From Centrapalus pauciflorus (Eukaryota > Streptophyta > Magnoliopsida > Asterales > Asteraceae), in assembly GCA_020465985.1 (NCBI GenBank), contig JAANYP010000418.1, positions 62,001 to 126,000 of the forward strand: a stretch of DNA of 64,000 nt, read 5' to 3'. This document shows, one piece after another, positions 21,326-31,855 of this stretch (within the stretch, counting starts at the first letter, position 1; every line of letters starts with the position of its first letter). The notes below the pieces were generated by a model. It did not search any database. It was not told where the DNA came from and was given only the letters and a program-made list of their open reading frames with translations. A program made the position numbers and the translations under genes.

Positions 21326-23157
21326 TAAGACTCGGGCGATAGCTATTATTGTACGAGAATTCCACTAACGGAATATATGTATCCCAACTTTTCCCAAAAT
21401 GAATTACACAGGATCGCATCATATCTTTAAAAGTTTGGATCGTTCTTTCACTCTGACCATCGGTCTGAGGGTGATATGTTGTGCTCATGTACAAGTTTGT
21501 ACCCAACGATCGCTGTAACGATTGCCAAAATCTGGATGTAAATCTGTTGTCTCTATCTTAAATGATTGAGACAGGCACTCTGTGTCTAGAGACGACTTCC
21601 TAGAGGTAAATTTGAGCCAACTTATTCATATTTTCGGTCTCCTTGATCGGTAGGAAATGCGCGGACTTCGTCAAATGGTCGACGATTACCCAAATTGTAT
21701 TGTACCCACTAGACGTCTTCGGCAGTTTTGTTATGAAGTCCATGGTTATCCGTTCACACTTCCATTGGGGATTCTCTAGTTGCTGCAATAACCCAGATGG
21801 TTTTTGATGTTCTGCTTTAACCTTGGAGCATGTTAAACACTTGCTAACATATGTAGCAATGCCTGCCTTCATGTTAGGCCACCAGTACAGCTCCTTGAGG
21901 CATGACACATTTTATTGGATCCGGGGTAAACGACATACCTTGACTTGTGTCCTTAATCCATGACTAAATTTCTTATCCCGCCAAAGTTTGATAAACAGAT
22001 TCCATTCATGAAGTATCGATTCCCATTAGCCCTTATCTCAAACCGTTTGTCCATGCCTCTCAGGGCTTCATTCTTCACATTTTCTTCCTCAACCGCTTTT
22101 AATTGCGCATCATGAATTAAGGAAAGAAGGTTTGGCTGAATGGTCATGACTAGGGCTCATACTATTAACGGCTTAGCTCGTTCCTTTCAACTCAGAGCAT
22201 CGGCAACCACATTAGATTTTACCGGATGATAACGAAATTCGCAATCGTAGTCACTCAGCAAATCCATCCAACGACGCTGCCTCTTATTAAATTCTTCTTG
22301 GTTCAAGATGTGTTGGAGGCTCTTATGATCCATGTATACAGTACACTTCGTACCGTACAAGTAATGTCTCCAAATTTTGAGGGCAAAAAATACTGCTACC
22401 ATCTCTAATTCATGCGTTGTGTAATTCACCTCGTGAGCCTTAAGTTGTCGTGAAGTGTAGGCTACGATCTTAACTTCTTACATTAACACACATCCCAACC
22501 CATTGTGTGAAGCATCATAGTAAACTACAAAATTCTCGCTTCCTTCGGGTAAGGACAAAATAGGCGCACTTCATAATTTGTGCTTTAACAACTGAAATGT
22601 TGTCTCCTGGTCATCACCCCAGTCATACCTAACGTCCTTTTCGGGTAAATTCTGTTAGAGATCCGACGATATTTGAGTAGTTTTCGATAAATCACCTATA
22701 CTACCCGGCAAGACCTAGGAACTGACGTATCTCTGTGGGGGTTCTAGGAGTTGCCCAATTCTTGATGGCTTCTATCTTTGTAGGGTCGACTTGAAATCCT
22801 TTACTGTTGACCACGTGACCGAGGAATTTCACCTCTCCTAGCTAAAAATTACACTTTGAAAGCTTGGCATACAGTTGTTCTTTCTCCAACAACTTCAAAA
22901 TTAATCTCAAGTGTTGCTCGTGCTCTTCCTTGTTTCGTTAGTAGATTAAGATGTCGTCTATAAAGACAATCATGAACTTGTCCAAGTATGGTTTGCACAC
23001 CTGATTTATAAGGTCCATGAATACGGCTGGCGCATTGGTCAGTCCAAATGGCATCACTTGGAATTCATAATGACCATACTGGGTACTGAAAGCCATCTTT
23101 GGAATATCCTCCTCGCGGACCCTGACCTGGTGATAACCAGACCTCAGGTCAATGTTT
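21326..23157 (-). pseudogene. pol: Element D pol: RT C-terminus, RNase H, integrase (fragmented)
   Basis: 23165-22938 encodes the RT core with DLRSGYHQVRV, MPFGLTNAPAVFM and FIDDILIY (catalytic DD). 22430-22937 keeps RT thumb and RNase H start only with several stops. 22429-22187 is RNase H (HELEMVAV, YMDHKSLQHILNQ, KSNVVADALS). 22147-21953 and 21908-21600 carry the integrase zinc-binding region and core (LYWWPNMK, CSKVKAEHQKPSG, ITMDFITKLPKT). 21506 onward carries YHPQTDGQSERTIQ with the catalytic Glu. The gene stops at VEFSYNNSY directly before the polypurine tract. The integrase C-terminus and any chromodomain have therefore been deleted together with the 3' untranslated region. Confidence 0.9.
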
Positions 23158-23512
23158 TGTAACATCCCAAAGTTTTATTATTGAAAATTGTGGATATTTA
23201 GTTTAAATTTTGCAATTTACACAATTTAGTTGGGTTTTATATTCGAAAAATTTTAAAAGTTGGATTATGAAAGATGGGTATGTATTTGAGAAAATGAAAG
23301 TTGGTTGCTTTTTTAAGAAATTAAAAATTTAGAGTTTCGAATTATTATTATTAACTATGATGATTTTGAAATGTTAGTAATGATAAATTATGATGGAAAT
23401 CAGTATTTAATGAAATCAGATAAGTAAAGGGGCTAAATGTGTAATTAGCCGAAAGTTATGAAATAAAAGACAGAGTCTTTCATTTCATCATTTTACCTCT
23501 TCATCTTCAAGT

Positions 23513-23539
23513 TCTCTCCCTCTCTCTCTCTCTCTCTCT
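23513..23539. repeat. CT microsatellite
   Basis: Nearly pure alternating C and T over about 27 bases. Confidence 0.9.
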
Positions 23540-24049
23540 AAATCTCTGCTGGATAAACGAAGTTGTGGTGCAAAATTCATGGAAATTGATTTGAATATTA
23601 TCTAGAATCAAAAGGATATAAGGTAAGAAAGTAGTTTCAAAGTTTGAGGTTTTATTTTGAAGAATAAAAATGAAAAAATTCAGATTTAGAATCTGGTAAA
23701 ATGTTGTTGTGTGTGTGTTATTCTAGTTGGAAATCATCAGCTGAAGTTAATTGAAGGTTTAGAAACAAGAATCTTCAACTGAATCGATTTAAAAGGTAAG
23801 AAATCTCATCTTTTGTGAGGTTTTGTGTTCTTGAGTAAAGTTCACGTTTTGTACAAATCTGGATAGATTATCACGTTATTAATAGGGAAAAAGGACTAGA
23901 AACACTCAATATATGATAATATATCAAATGTATAAATTGCATGTTGTTAACAGTGAGTTTTGACCTGGAAATGCATGCTTGAAGGCCGAAATTATGAACA
24001 AAATCGTGAAACCACGATTAATTTCGTGACCTGCCTCATAAGTTCGTGA

Positions 24050-24200
24050 CCCATCACCTAACTTCTTGGCCAACTAAGTTCGTGACCTATATAAGTTCGT
24101 GACCTGCCACATAAGTTCGTGACCTGCAACATAAGTTCTTGAGGACCCTCATAAGTTCTTGAGGACCATCATAAGTTCATGAGGCGCGAACTTGTTCATG
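24050..24200. repeat. Tandem array of ATAAGTTCGTGACC-type units
   Basis: Six or more imperfect units of about 17-22 bp built on ATAAGTTCGTGA or ATAAGTTCTTGAGGACC, inside block E. The core AAGTTCGT is also the motif repeated in the LTR of element G. Confidence 0.8.
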
Positions 24201-25439
24201 AGGTATGATTCAGACCTTGACCAATACATGAGTTTGATGTATTTTGACTTTATAAAATTGAATTTATGTATTCAACCTGCTGTTTCAACAGATGGGCTTC
24301 ATTGGGCCTAATAGGCCCATTTAATACTCATTTTTTGATCATATTTGGACGAATTAAGGTGTTAAGGATCTGAATTTCTTATATATCAACCACACTTTTG
24401 AGATATCGTTTGTAACATAATAAAGTAAATAATGTAGGGTTAATTGGGAATCATAACACCTCAAATAATGAGATCTAAACGTGAGTTTCAGATGGCGGTA
24501 CCGAATGTTTTGACACTTTAATGCTACAAACTTGATGCTCAGTTGTTAATGAACATGTGTATGATATGTTTTCCTTATGGATACGTAACAGGTCCCTTGT
24601 GGTGTTATTTAATCCACATTGGGGTACTTTGTGAATCCGGTTGAAAGCCTGAGGAGAAATAAATAAATTGAAATTAATGCACCCACTGTGAGACTTATGA
24701 TTTCACATGTCTACATTTATTTTATGTTTGCTATTTTCTGCTGAGGCATGTTGTTTCATTTCGTTTGTCACTCTACTAACTTGTGTATATGTTGATGCAC
24801 ATTCTTGTTTGTTGCATGTCCGTTTCTTTGTTGTGCATCTTATTGATGCACCGGGTCGCATCTGTATTCCGATGTTACTGTGCTATATGACCCGGAGTTG
24901 ATCCCTCCGAGGTCCTGAGAGGCAGGAGGTCATCCCCGATGTTATGTCTGCCTCTGATGGTTGGTTTCCTTATTGCCGAGCGTCCTCTCGAAGGGGCTGT
25001 GGCTCTGGTTCCGTATTTTGTGTACGTAGAGAGTATACGGCATTTGTTGCTGGCGTTACTCTTGGGTGGCTGCATAAAGACTTGTAGAATGTGTAAATCT
25101 CTGTACGCACTAAGCTTTGTTTACCCCTCAGTTGTTGATATTTTGCTGGAGCGTGTAAATCCGCTGCTGGACCTTCTAGCTAGGTCATTATTGGAAGTAT
25201 TGTAGGAACTATACTGCTAAATCGGTAATTGAACTGTGGTGACATCATTGTACGATTTTGGAATGTTTGTAATAAATATTGAGTTTGTAGTTATTAGACT
25301 GGAACCTCGCAGCACAGTAGGGTTTTTAACTTGTATTTTACTTTCAGTTTCCTGTAATTTACTAAGTATTTCAGATCATCAAATTATGTGGTGATTAATC
25401 CTGGGTGATGTAATGATGGTTATTGTGGAAAGGGTGTCA

Positions 25440-26081
25440 TATCGTCGAATAGAAGCCGGACCCTTGGAGTTGGTCAAACAAGTCATCGATCCTCGGGAGA
25501 GGGTATGGATTCTTTATTGTAAGCTTATTTAGTTCCTGGTAGTCGATATACATCCTGAAGGTTCCATGATTCTTTTTTACGAACAAAACTGGAGCTCCCC
25601 AGGGTGAGGAACACGGTTTGATAAACCATTTATCCAAGAACTCCTGTAGCTGATTGGAAAATTCCTGCGTTTTTGATGGGGCTAAACGGTATGGAGCTCG
25701 AGCCACTGGTGTCACGCCTGACACTAAGTCAATTTGGAATTCGACTTGTCTTGATGGTGGGAGTCCACGCAGGTCTTCTGGAAAGAGGTTGGGTAATCAC
25801 GGACAATAGTAATATCTTCGAGCCACTTCTCCTTTGGCTCATTCTCTATCATGTGGACTAGGATTTCCTGAAACCTTTTCTTACACACTTCAGGGTCCTA
25901 AGGCTGGAGATGATGCTTACTTTGGTGATTCTCTGTTCGCCTTGGACAGTTAGGACCGTCTTAATGGCCAACGGTATGCGCACTGTCTTCTTGTCGCACA
26001 CGATTTTCACACGATTTCTCGATATCCAATCCATTCCTATAACCACATCAAAACTCCCCAGTTTGACGGGCAAGAAGTCTA
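25440..26081 (-). pseudogene. pol: Element D pol: protease end and RT start
   Basis: 26073-25858 encodes the protease C-terminal signature FDVVIGMDWISRNR. 25724-25437 encodes the RT N-terminus (PYRLAPSKTQEF, FVKKNHGTFRMYIDY, PYPLPRIDDLFDQLQG). The intervening 130 bp contain stops. The reading continues across element F into 40023-40200 and across block E into 23157, which fixes both insertion points inside codons of one former polyprotein. Confidence 0.88.
26077..26081. repeat. Target-site duplication of element F, left copy
   Basis: gtcta, identical to 40018-40022. Confidence 0.92.
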
Positions 26082-26438
26082 TGTAAATATGAAATCCCGA
26101 ATGTATTCAGCACCTTAACGTTTTTCTCATCAAACACATGAAGAAACCATGCTCAATAAATGTGTTTAATAAAGAAGAAGACAAGATGAATGTTTGAAGA
26201 CTCTTGATGGAACAGTGGCGGCTGTAATGAATATTCAAATTGAAGGTCAACCGTGTGTTTCTCAAAAGTAACCCTAGGAGCCTTTTTATAGGCTCCTTTA
26301 ATTAAGTTACAACACTTGGCAACAATGGCCCCTACACTTTTACATAGACATGAAATACATAGAAATAAATACAAGACAAATTACAATGAAAATAAATATT
26401 ACAAAATAACTCCTAGGATCGAAATAATAAATCTAACA
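26082..26438 (-). repeat. Element F 3' LTR (357 bp)
   Basis: Plus-strand TGTAAATATG...AATCTAACA, flanked by the target duplication and the polypurine tract. The minus strand has TATAAAAAGG at 26281-26290. Confidence 0.93.
26281..26290 (-). promoter_or_regulatory. TATA box of element F LTR
   Basis: Minus-strand TATAAAAAGG in the LTR, correct orientation for transcription of the element. Confidence 0.6.
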
Positions 26439-29400
26439 ATCTCCCCCTTTTCGATCACTTAGGAGGTCCTGGAACGCGGGCATGATCTGTGATTCACGAA
26501 GACCAAGTATGACGTCGAATCGTCTGGTTACTTGTCTTGTATGTAGCCGCTCGTTCAGGTAGTCTATGCCGCTGAGTGTATTCTGTATCTCCGTAGGTGA
26601 GCATCTCTGTTCAGGATCTGGTTGAGCATCATAATCTTGTACTTTCTTTGTGAGAGCAGCTCGAACCAGTCGAAGTGTACCATCGGAATAGCAAGGTAGA
26701 TCCTCAAAGCGCATATACCTTTTGTAGCCCTTGTAGTTCACATAAATAACACCCGGATCTCCTTTAAGTATCACTCTGTAGGCCGGGTGGTGGGCTAGGA
26801 GAAAGCTGTCTTGTTCCGGTGCACGTAGTCCTACCTTAACCAAAGCACTTTCGATCGCCATCTGAAAATCTCTTAGGCACATTATTATCGATCAGCGATT
26901 CATGCTTCGTACTAGGGCTCCTACTGCGGTCATGTGCGATAGACGTTTCTTGATGCGATGTTTCAGAGTATTGTGAAGGAATTCAACGTCATCCGCACTT
27001 ATGAAGTCAAGATCATTCTCGAAGATGTCATCTCCCGTCCCATCTTCTCTTTCCACTTGGTAGGATGGATAGAAGACTCTGGCTCTTTTGCACATCGTGA
27101 TTGTCTTGAGCTTTTTGATCTTTGACTTCGACACCTTAGACCTTTGTTCCCGGAGCATCAATTGGTAGTATTCAGCCTGTTCAGCTTTGGAGACATTTGT
27201 AAGTTCCATGAGAAGGCGTCTGCTGAAGGCTCCAGGCTTCTTTCTGAAAACCATCTTGAACCTTTCTTCAAGATATGGATTTTGAAACTTTTCCGGGGGA
27301 AAGTTCTGCAGAAATTCTTTCAGGCCTTGAACGGGGGGTTCTTCGAGTTCAGATTTTTTGGCTTCAAGAAGTTTTATAATTGTCCCCCGCCGTTCTTGAC
27401 GCATTTGGTCTTTTTCTTCCTGCGGCAGTGTACGAACTTTTCCTTTGGTGTAGTGGTCTACCCAGAATAAATCGTCTTTTCTGTACACTCCAGGACCCTC
27501 CGGAGTCTCATCGAAGCAGTCAACCCTTTTTGTTGGGGAGGGACCTGAGCGTTGGGTTTGTTGGACTGGTGGAGGGCTTGGGGATCTTGGTGGGCTGACT
27601 GTAATGTGGGATTCTTTTAGTGATGGGGGAGCTTGGATGGATGAGAGTATGTCTTCCTGTTGGGCTCTGGGTGGTGAATTCAGGAAATCGAAGGAAGAGG
27701 ATGAGGATTTTTTGGTTGGAGAATCAGGTTCAGGCTTAGGAGTTAAAAGTGGTTGGTTGTCCTCGGTATCAGAATCTGAATCAGAAACTAATATGATTTC
27801 AACCTTCTCGTGTGGCTCCTCAAATTCTACCATGGCTGTCATTGGATCCAGTGGAGCTGGACCCTCGACCATCGGCTCGTCTTCTATTAGCATGTACTCC
27901 TGAGCCTCTTGTGACTTTTCCCCCGACCCCTGAAATTCAGACCCCTCGGCGGTCTCTGCTCCCCCTATACCCAGCATGGGCTCTTCAAATTGTACTTTTC
28001 TGCGCTTCTCCCCCTCATGACGGTCAGGGTCGTCCTGGTCGTCATGTTTTCTTTTGGGGGCTTCGGTCTGAGTGCGGTACTGAAGATCTATAACCGCCGA
28101 CTCAAGGCGATCCATCCTTGAGTTTAGCTGGTCTTGGACTTGAAGGATTAGGCGATTAAGTGCGTCCAGTTTGTCAGAGAGCTCCGCCATTTGAAGTTGG
28201 ACTGAATGGGATCCTGGTGAGGGACCGGATTCGGAGGCGACACCCTTACCCTTTATAAGAGAAAGAAGGGCGGTATTTCGTTCCTCGGCTGCCTCCCTTT
28301 GGGCGTCCAGATCAGCCTGGGTGATAACTCTGGCAGCACGTAATGCTGCCGTTAACATCTCCAAGTTGATGGGGAGATGGCCGGAAGTGGACGGCGTAGA
28401 TTGAGCCACTCCCGGTCTTCCTTCAGTCATCTCTGGCTCCACTACGGGATGCTCAGATCTGGAAGTTTCGGGAGCTGCCACGGAGGCAGCTCTTGGGGAT
28501 GCCACAAAGGCATCGTGCACGGTGTCTATTTGTGGGGATGGAATCGTGGGCGAAGGAAGTTCGGTCACGTGGGGAGGAGTGTGACCTCTTTCAACACCGC
28601 CACTCTCCGAATGAGAGGGCGATGGTGTATGTGGAAGATCCCCGTGGAATGAAGTGGTTTCCCTTTGAGGGGAAACCAAGTGGATGATTGGGGTTGTGGC
28701 GACCGCTGGACTAACGGTCTTATGAAGGGGTGTCAGGCTGATAGGGCTTGGTTCACCCTCAGATTGCATATCCCTCGGCCTTACGACAGAGACGGTTCGT
28801 TCAGAATCCGCCGTCTCTGCCGTCTCACCTACGGCTCCCTCCCTTACACTCTCAGCCTCCCTCTCACCATAACCCAGTGATTGTTGTACTTCCATCCTTT
28901 CTCCCTCGTTCTCACTCTCTTGCTGCTCACCTTCGGACTGGTTAGTCTCAGTCGATTCAGACTGAGACTCATCCGGATAATATTCTCTCATATATTCCCT
29001 TACCCGATCTGTACCCCTCGACCTTGTTAGAGTCGATAATGGAATTTTCATCACCTGTACTGTCGGGGCCCCCTTTGGCAATGTCAATTTCTGGATAGCC
29101 ACGGTGGGGTAGACATCAGCTTCTGGACGCTCATGAATGTCTTCGTCCTGATCCATTGCATACTGGATGATGAGCTGAACGAATCGTTGATAGGGGACAT
29201 ACTTGCGTCCTTTCTTTGTGCTCCTTTCAACGTGGACTCTTCTTAATTCTTCGAAGATGAACGCAGCGTAATCCACGTGTCGGTCGTAGGCAAAGCCAGT
29301 GAACATGGCTAAAACCTGGGCCGATGCTCAGTCGTGACCGGAATGCTTGGCTGTTAGGCACTTATTCAGCACATCGAAGAGGATCCTCCAGTGGGACTGA

Positions 29401-29942
29401 AGGTTTTTTGTGCGAAAGTCGGATGGTTTGGTAAGGGGTCCGTCATACCCTAGGGTTTGAATTTCAGATAGGGCTTCTGAGACGGATGGGTTTGGATCGA
29501 ATGAGTCAATGAAGGGAAGATAGTCTTGTATGGGAAGACGAAGGATGTGACGGATGGCTGCGGTTGTGACTTTGACTGGAACGCAGTCAATGGTGGAGGT
29601 GAAGTGAGGTTCAGGGTCGGTTATGAATTGTAGCCTATTCCAGAATTGTTGTAGGTAAATTTGGGGAACGGCTATGGCTGTGGAAAGGGCATAATATATG
29701 GGATGGCGGGTGAGAATGTCGAAGGCAAGGGTTTGGGATTCTTTTGGGAGGATAGAGACGTCGAGTTGCCAGTTATGGGGGATAAACTCGACAAACTCGA
29801 CGCTCGGCAAAATGGCTTCCTCGGGTAGCTGAGCGTTGTTGTTAGGGATAGGAGGATGGGGTATGGTAGGAACAATTGCGGGATCCATTTTCCTGCAAAG
29901 TGCAACAAAGTTAGAATCATAAGACTTGATATGATAAAGCAT
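26433..29942 (-). pseudogene. Element F env-like ORF, two in-frame TGA stops
   Basis: One continuous frame of about 1170 codons, interrupted only by TGA near 29328 (after KHSGHD) and TGA near 26893 (after LVRSMNR). The likely initiator is the Met of MDPAIVP, some 18 codons after the first Met. The N-terminal domain (LDVSILPKESQTLAFDILTRHP, YLQQFWNRL) is of a type abundant in Asteraceae transposon proteins. The middle is a long low-complexity, Ser/Thr/Pro/Glu-rich region with a coiled-coil-like segment (KLDALNRLILQVQDQL). The C-terminus (YKRYMRFEDLPCYSDG, LRLVRAALTKK) is well conserved in style. The frame ends on TAG two bases into the LTR, so its last codons are the polypurine tract. No membrane segment is obvious; function unknown. 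The two stops are the only defects, and both suit single C-to-T changes. Confidence 0.85.
26439..26451 (-). other. Element F polypurine tract
   Basis: Minus strand GAAAAGGGGGAGAT abuts the LTR start TGTTAGA. It is also the last coding stretch of the env-like frame. Confidence 0.9.
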
Positions 29943-31855
29943 TGATGTGAAGTCTAGATGAGTGTGAAATAGAAATTGTCTGATCTGTTTAACATCGGGT
30001 CTTTATTAGTAGAATAAAATTCTACTAACAAAGTCCAAAGTCAATCGTTAAGAGACCGATGTTAGATGAGACCGTTTCACTCAAACACTGATCCTAACTC
30101 TAATCAATGATGCACTTGGATGGAACTATTTTTGTGATTTTTTTTAATTTATATGAAAATGCAGAAATGGAAAAAATGAAAAAAAAAAATTTTTTAAAAA
30201 AAAAAATCCTAAGTGTTGGATTTCGGATGGTCCGAATTCGGATGAACAGTGTCACCGAATTCGGATCTGTCCGAAAAGGGAATGATGCATGAATGATATG
30301 AGTTGGACCGAATTCGGATGAGGTGATAAGTGGGGACCGAATTCGGATGGTGTCCCGAAGTGTAGTTCATGATATGATTGGATGGTGGTCCGAATTCGGA
30401 TGTGGTGTGACATGGTCCGAATTCGGATTTTGACTTGTGAAAATGCATGCAATGAAATGAAAGTGTTCCAATTTCGGATGGTACCTGGAATTCGGATGAG
30501 GACCGAATCCGGGTATCATCCGAATTCGGATGCGTAGTGGTGAACATACTTAGACAATTTTTCAATTTTGAAAATTTTGACCCTGATGTGATGGTCCGAA
30601 TTCGGATCAACAGTGAACCGAATTCGGATCAACAGTGGTCCGAAATGTGATTTTGTACGTTGAAAAATTTTGAAATTATTCTAAGTCGGACATCCGAATT
30701 CGGGTGGTGGTCCGAATTCGGACATCCGAAACTGCATGAGTGCAGTTAATGTTCATGCAAGATATAAACGTGAACAGTTAACATGTTACTGAAAATGCAT
30801 GAAATTACAGATCCTAAACTGAAATAACCTAAGGAACATTTTATCTAACTACAACTAAGAAGAAATAACACATTAAACTACCTAAAACTAGTAAAAACCG
30901 AATCAAAAAAAAACTAGAAAAAGTTTGAAAATCAAACAGGTAATATACTAAGTTAAAGACTGAAATAAATGTAAAGAAGTGTTACCTGGTGATGCAGATG
31001 ATGAATAATGCAAGAAAAATCGAAGAAAACGATGGTTGAGAAGCTTGGAACGGTAACAATGGAGGATAGTGGGCGGTGTTCGTCGACAGAGAAAGAAGAG
31101 GAAGAAGATGAAATATCTTGAAAGTGAAGAAAGGTAAGACATTTGACCGTTGACCCGCCCTTTTAAAGGCGTGTGGGTCGTGGGTCGGGTCAAGGATCCG
31201 CGCCCCAAATGGAGATTGGGCGGGTGAGTTGGACTCAAACACAACAAGAAAATGTTTTTGGGCTTTTAAGAAAAAATTCAACAAAAAGAAATTTTTTGTT
31301 CCAACACAGAAAAATAAAAGATATTTTTGGAATTTTCTTTAATTTTGAAATTAAAATAAAATGAAATGAAGTAAACTAAAATCTTTTTGGCTTTTTGATA
31401 AATTTGAAAGAAAGAAAAAAAAATCTTTTTGTAATTTTCTGACCTCTTAAATTAACACTTAAAATTAAGACTATCCTAAAGTTAAAAAATATTTAACTAT
31501 AAAAGAGATAAAAAGAAACACAGAATTAAAAATTAAAAATCCTAACTCTACTCCCCCTCAAAATAAATACCGATCCTTTTTTCCTTTTCTTTTTCAGATT
31601 TATATCATGACAACCCTTCTTTAAGCCTTACAAATACCGACAAACCTGGATATTGTTTGCATCCCACTCCTTGATGAACAATTCACACAGCAATTTATCA
31701 GGATCATTAATTATTAAAAATATATGCAGATAAGGAAAGATTGAGATTCAATTTTGTGACATAATCCTTAAATTTAAATAACAGTTATTTTCTAAAATAA
31801 AGGAATTTCAATCATGATAGATTGAAATAGAATTATTTAAGACAATATCTGATAT
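29943..31855 (-). other. Element F pol-env spacer
   Basis: No supported gene. It contains the CCGAATTCGG array listed separately, poly-A/T tracts around 30175-30206, and AT-rich sequence at 31240-31560. Short frames at 30950-31360 are not convincing. Confidence 0.6.
30231..30727. repeat. Dispersed array of CCGAATTCGGAT palindromes
   Basis: About ten exact CCGAATTCGG copies and several variants over 500 bp, at irregular spacing. Many are followed by GATGAACAGTG or GATCAACAGTG. The same composite motif recurs in the leader (38960-39510). Confidence 0.92.

Larger units (their letters stand above)
23158..25439. mobile_element. Block E: 2.28-kb solo-LTR-like insertion in element D RT
   Basis: The RT frame of D breaks after GFYS (25440 side) and resumes at IDLRSG (23155 side). 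The intervening block starts TGTAACATCCC and ends GGGTGTCA, so it has TG...CA ends on either strand. It has no pol or gag similarity. This suits a solo LTR or a complete non-autonomous element. No matching target duplication is visible (tgttt on the left against tatcg on the right). It contains a CT microsatellite (23513-23539), a tandem array (24050-24200) and a short hydrophobic frame at 24939-25205 that I do not consider a gene. Confidence 0.7.

Noticed and set aside
24939..25205. 88-aa hydrophobic ORF inside block E
   Set aside because: Chance frame in an LTR-like region; no homologous frame seen elsewhere.
30231..30727. CRISPR-like array from the repeated CCGAATTCGG
   Set aside because: Repeats are short, irregularly spaced and lie in a plant retrotransposon; no cas genes.
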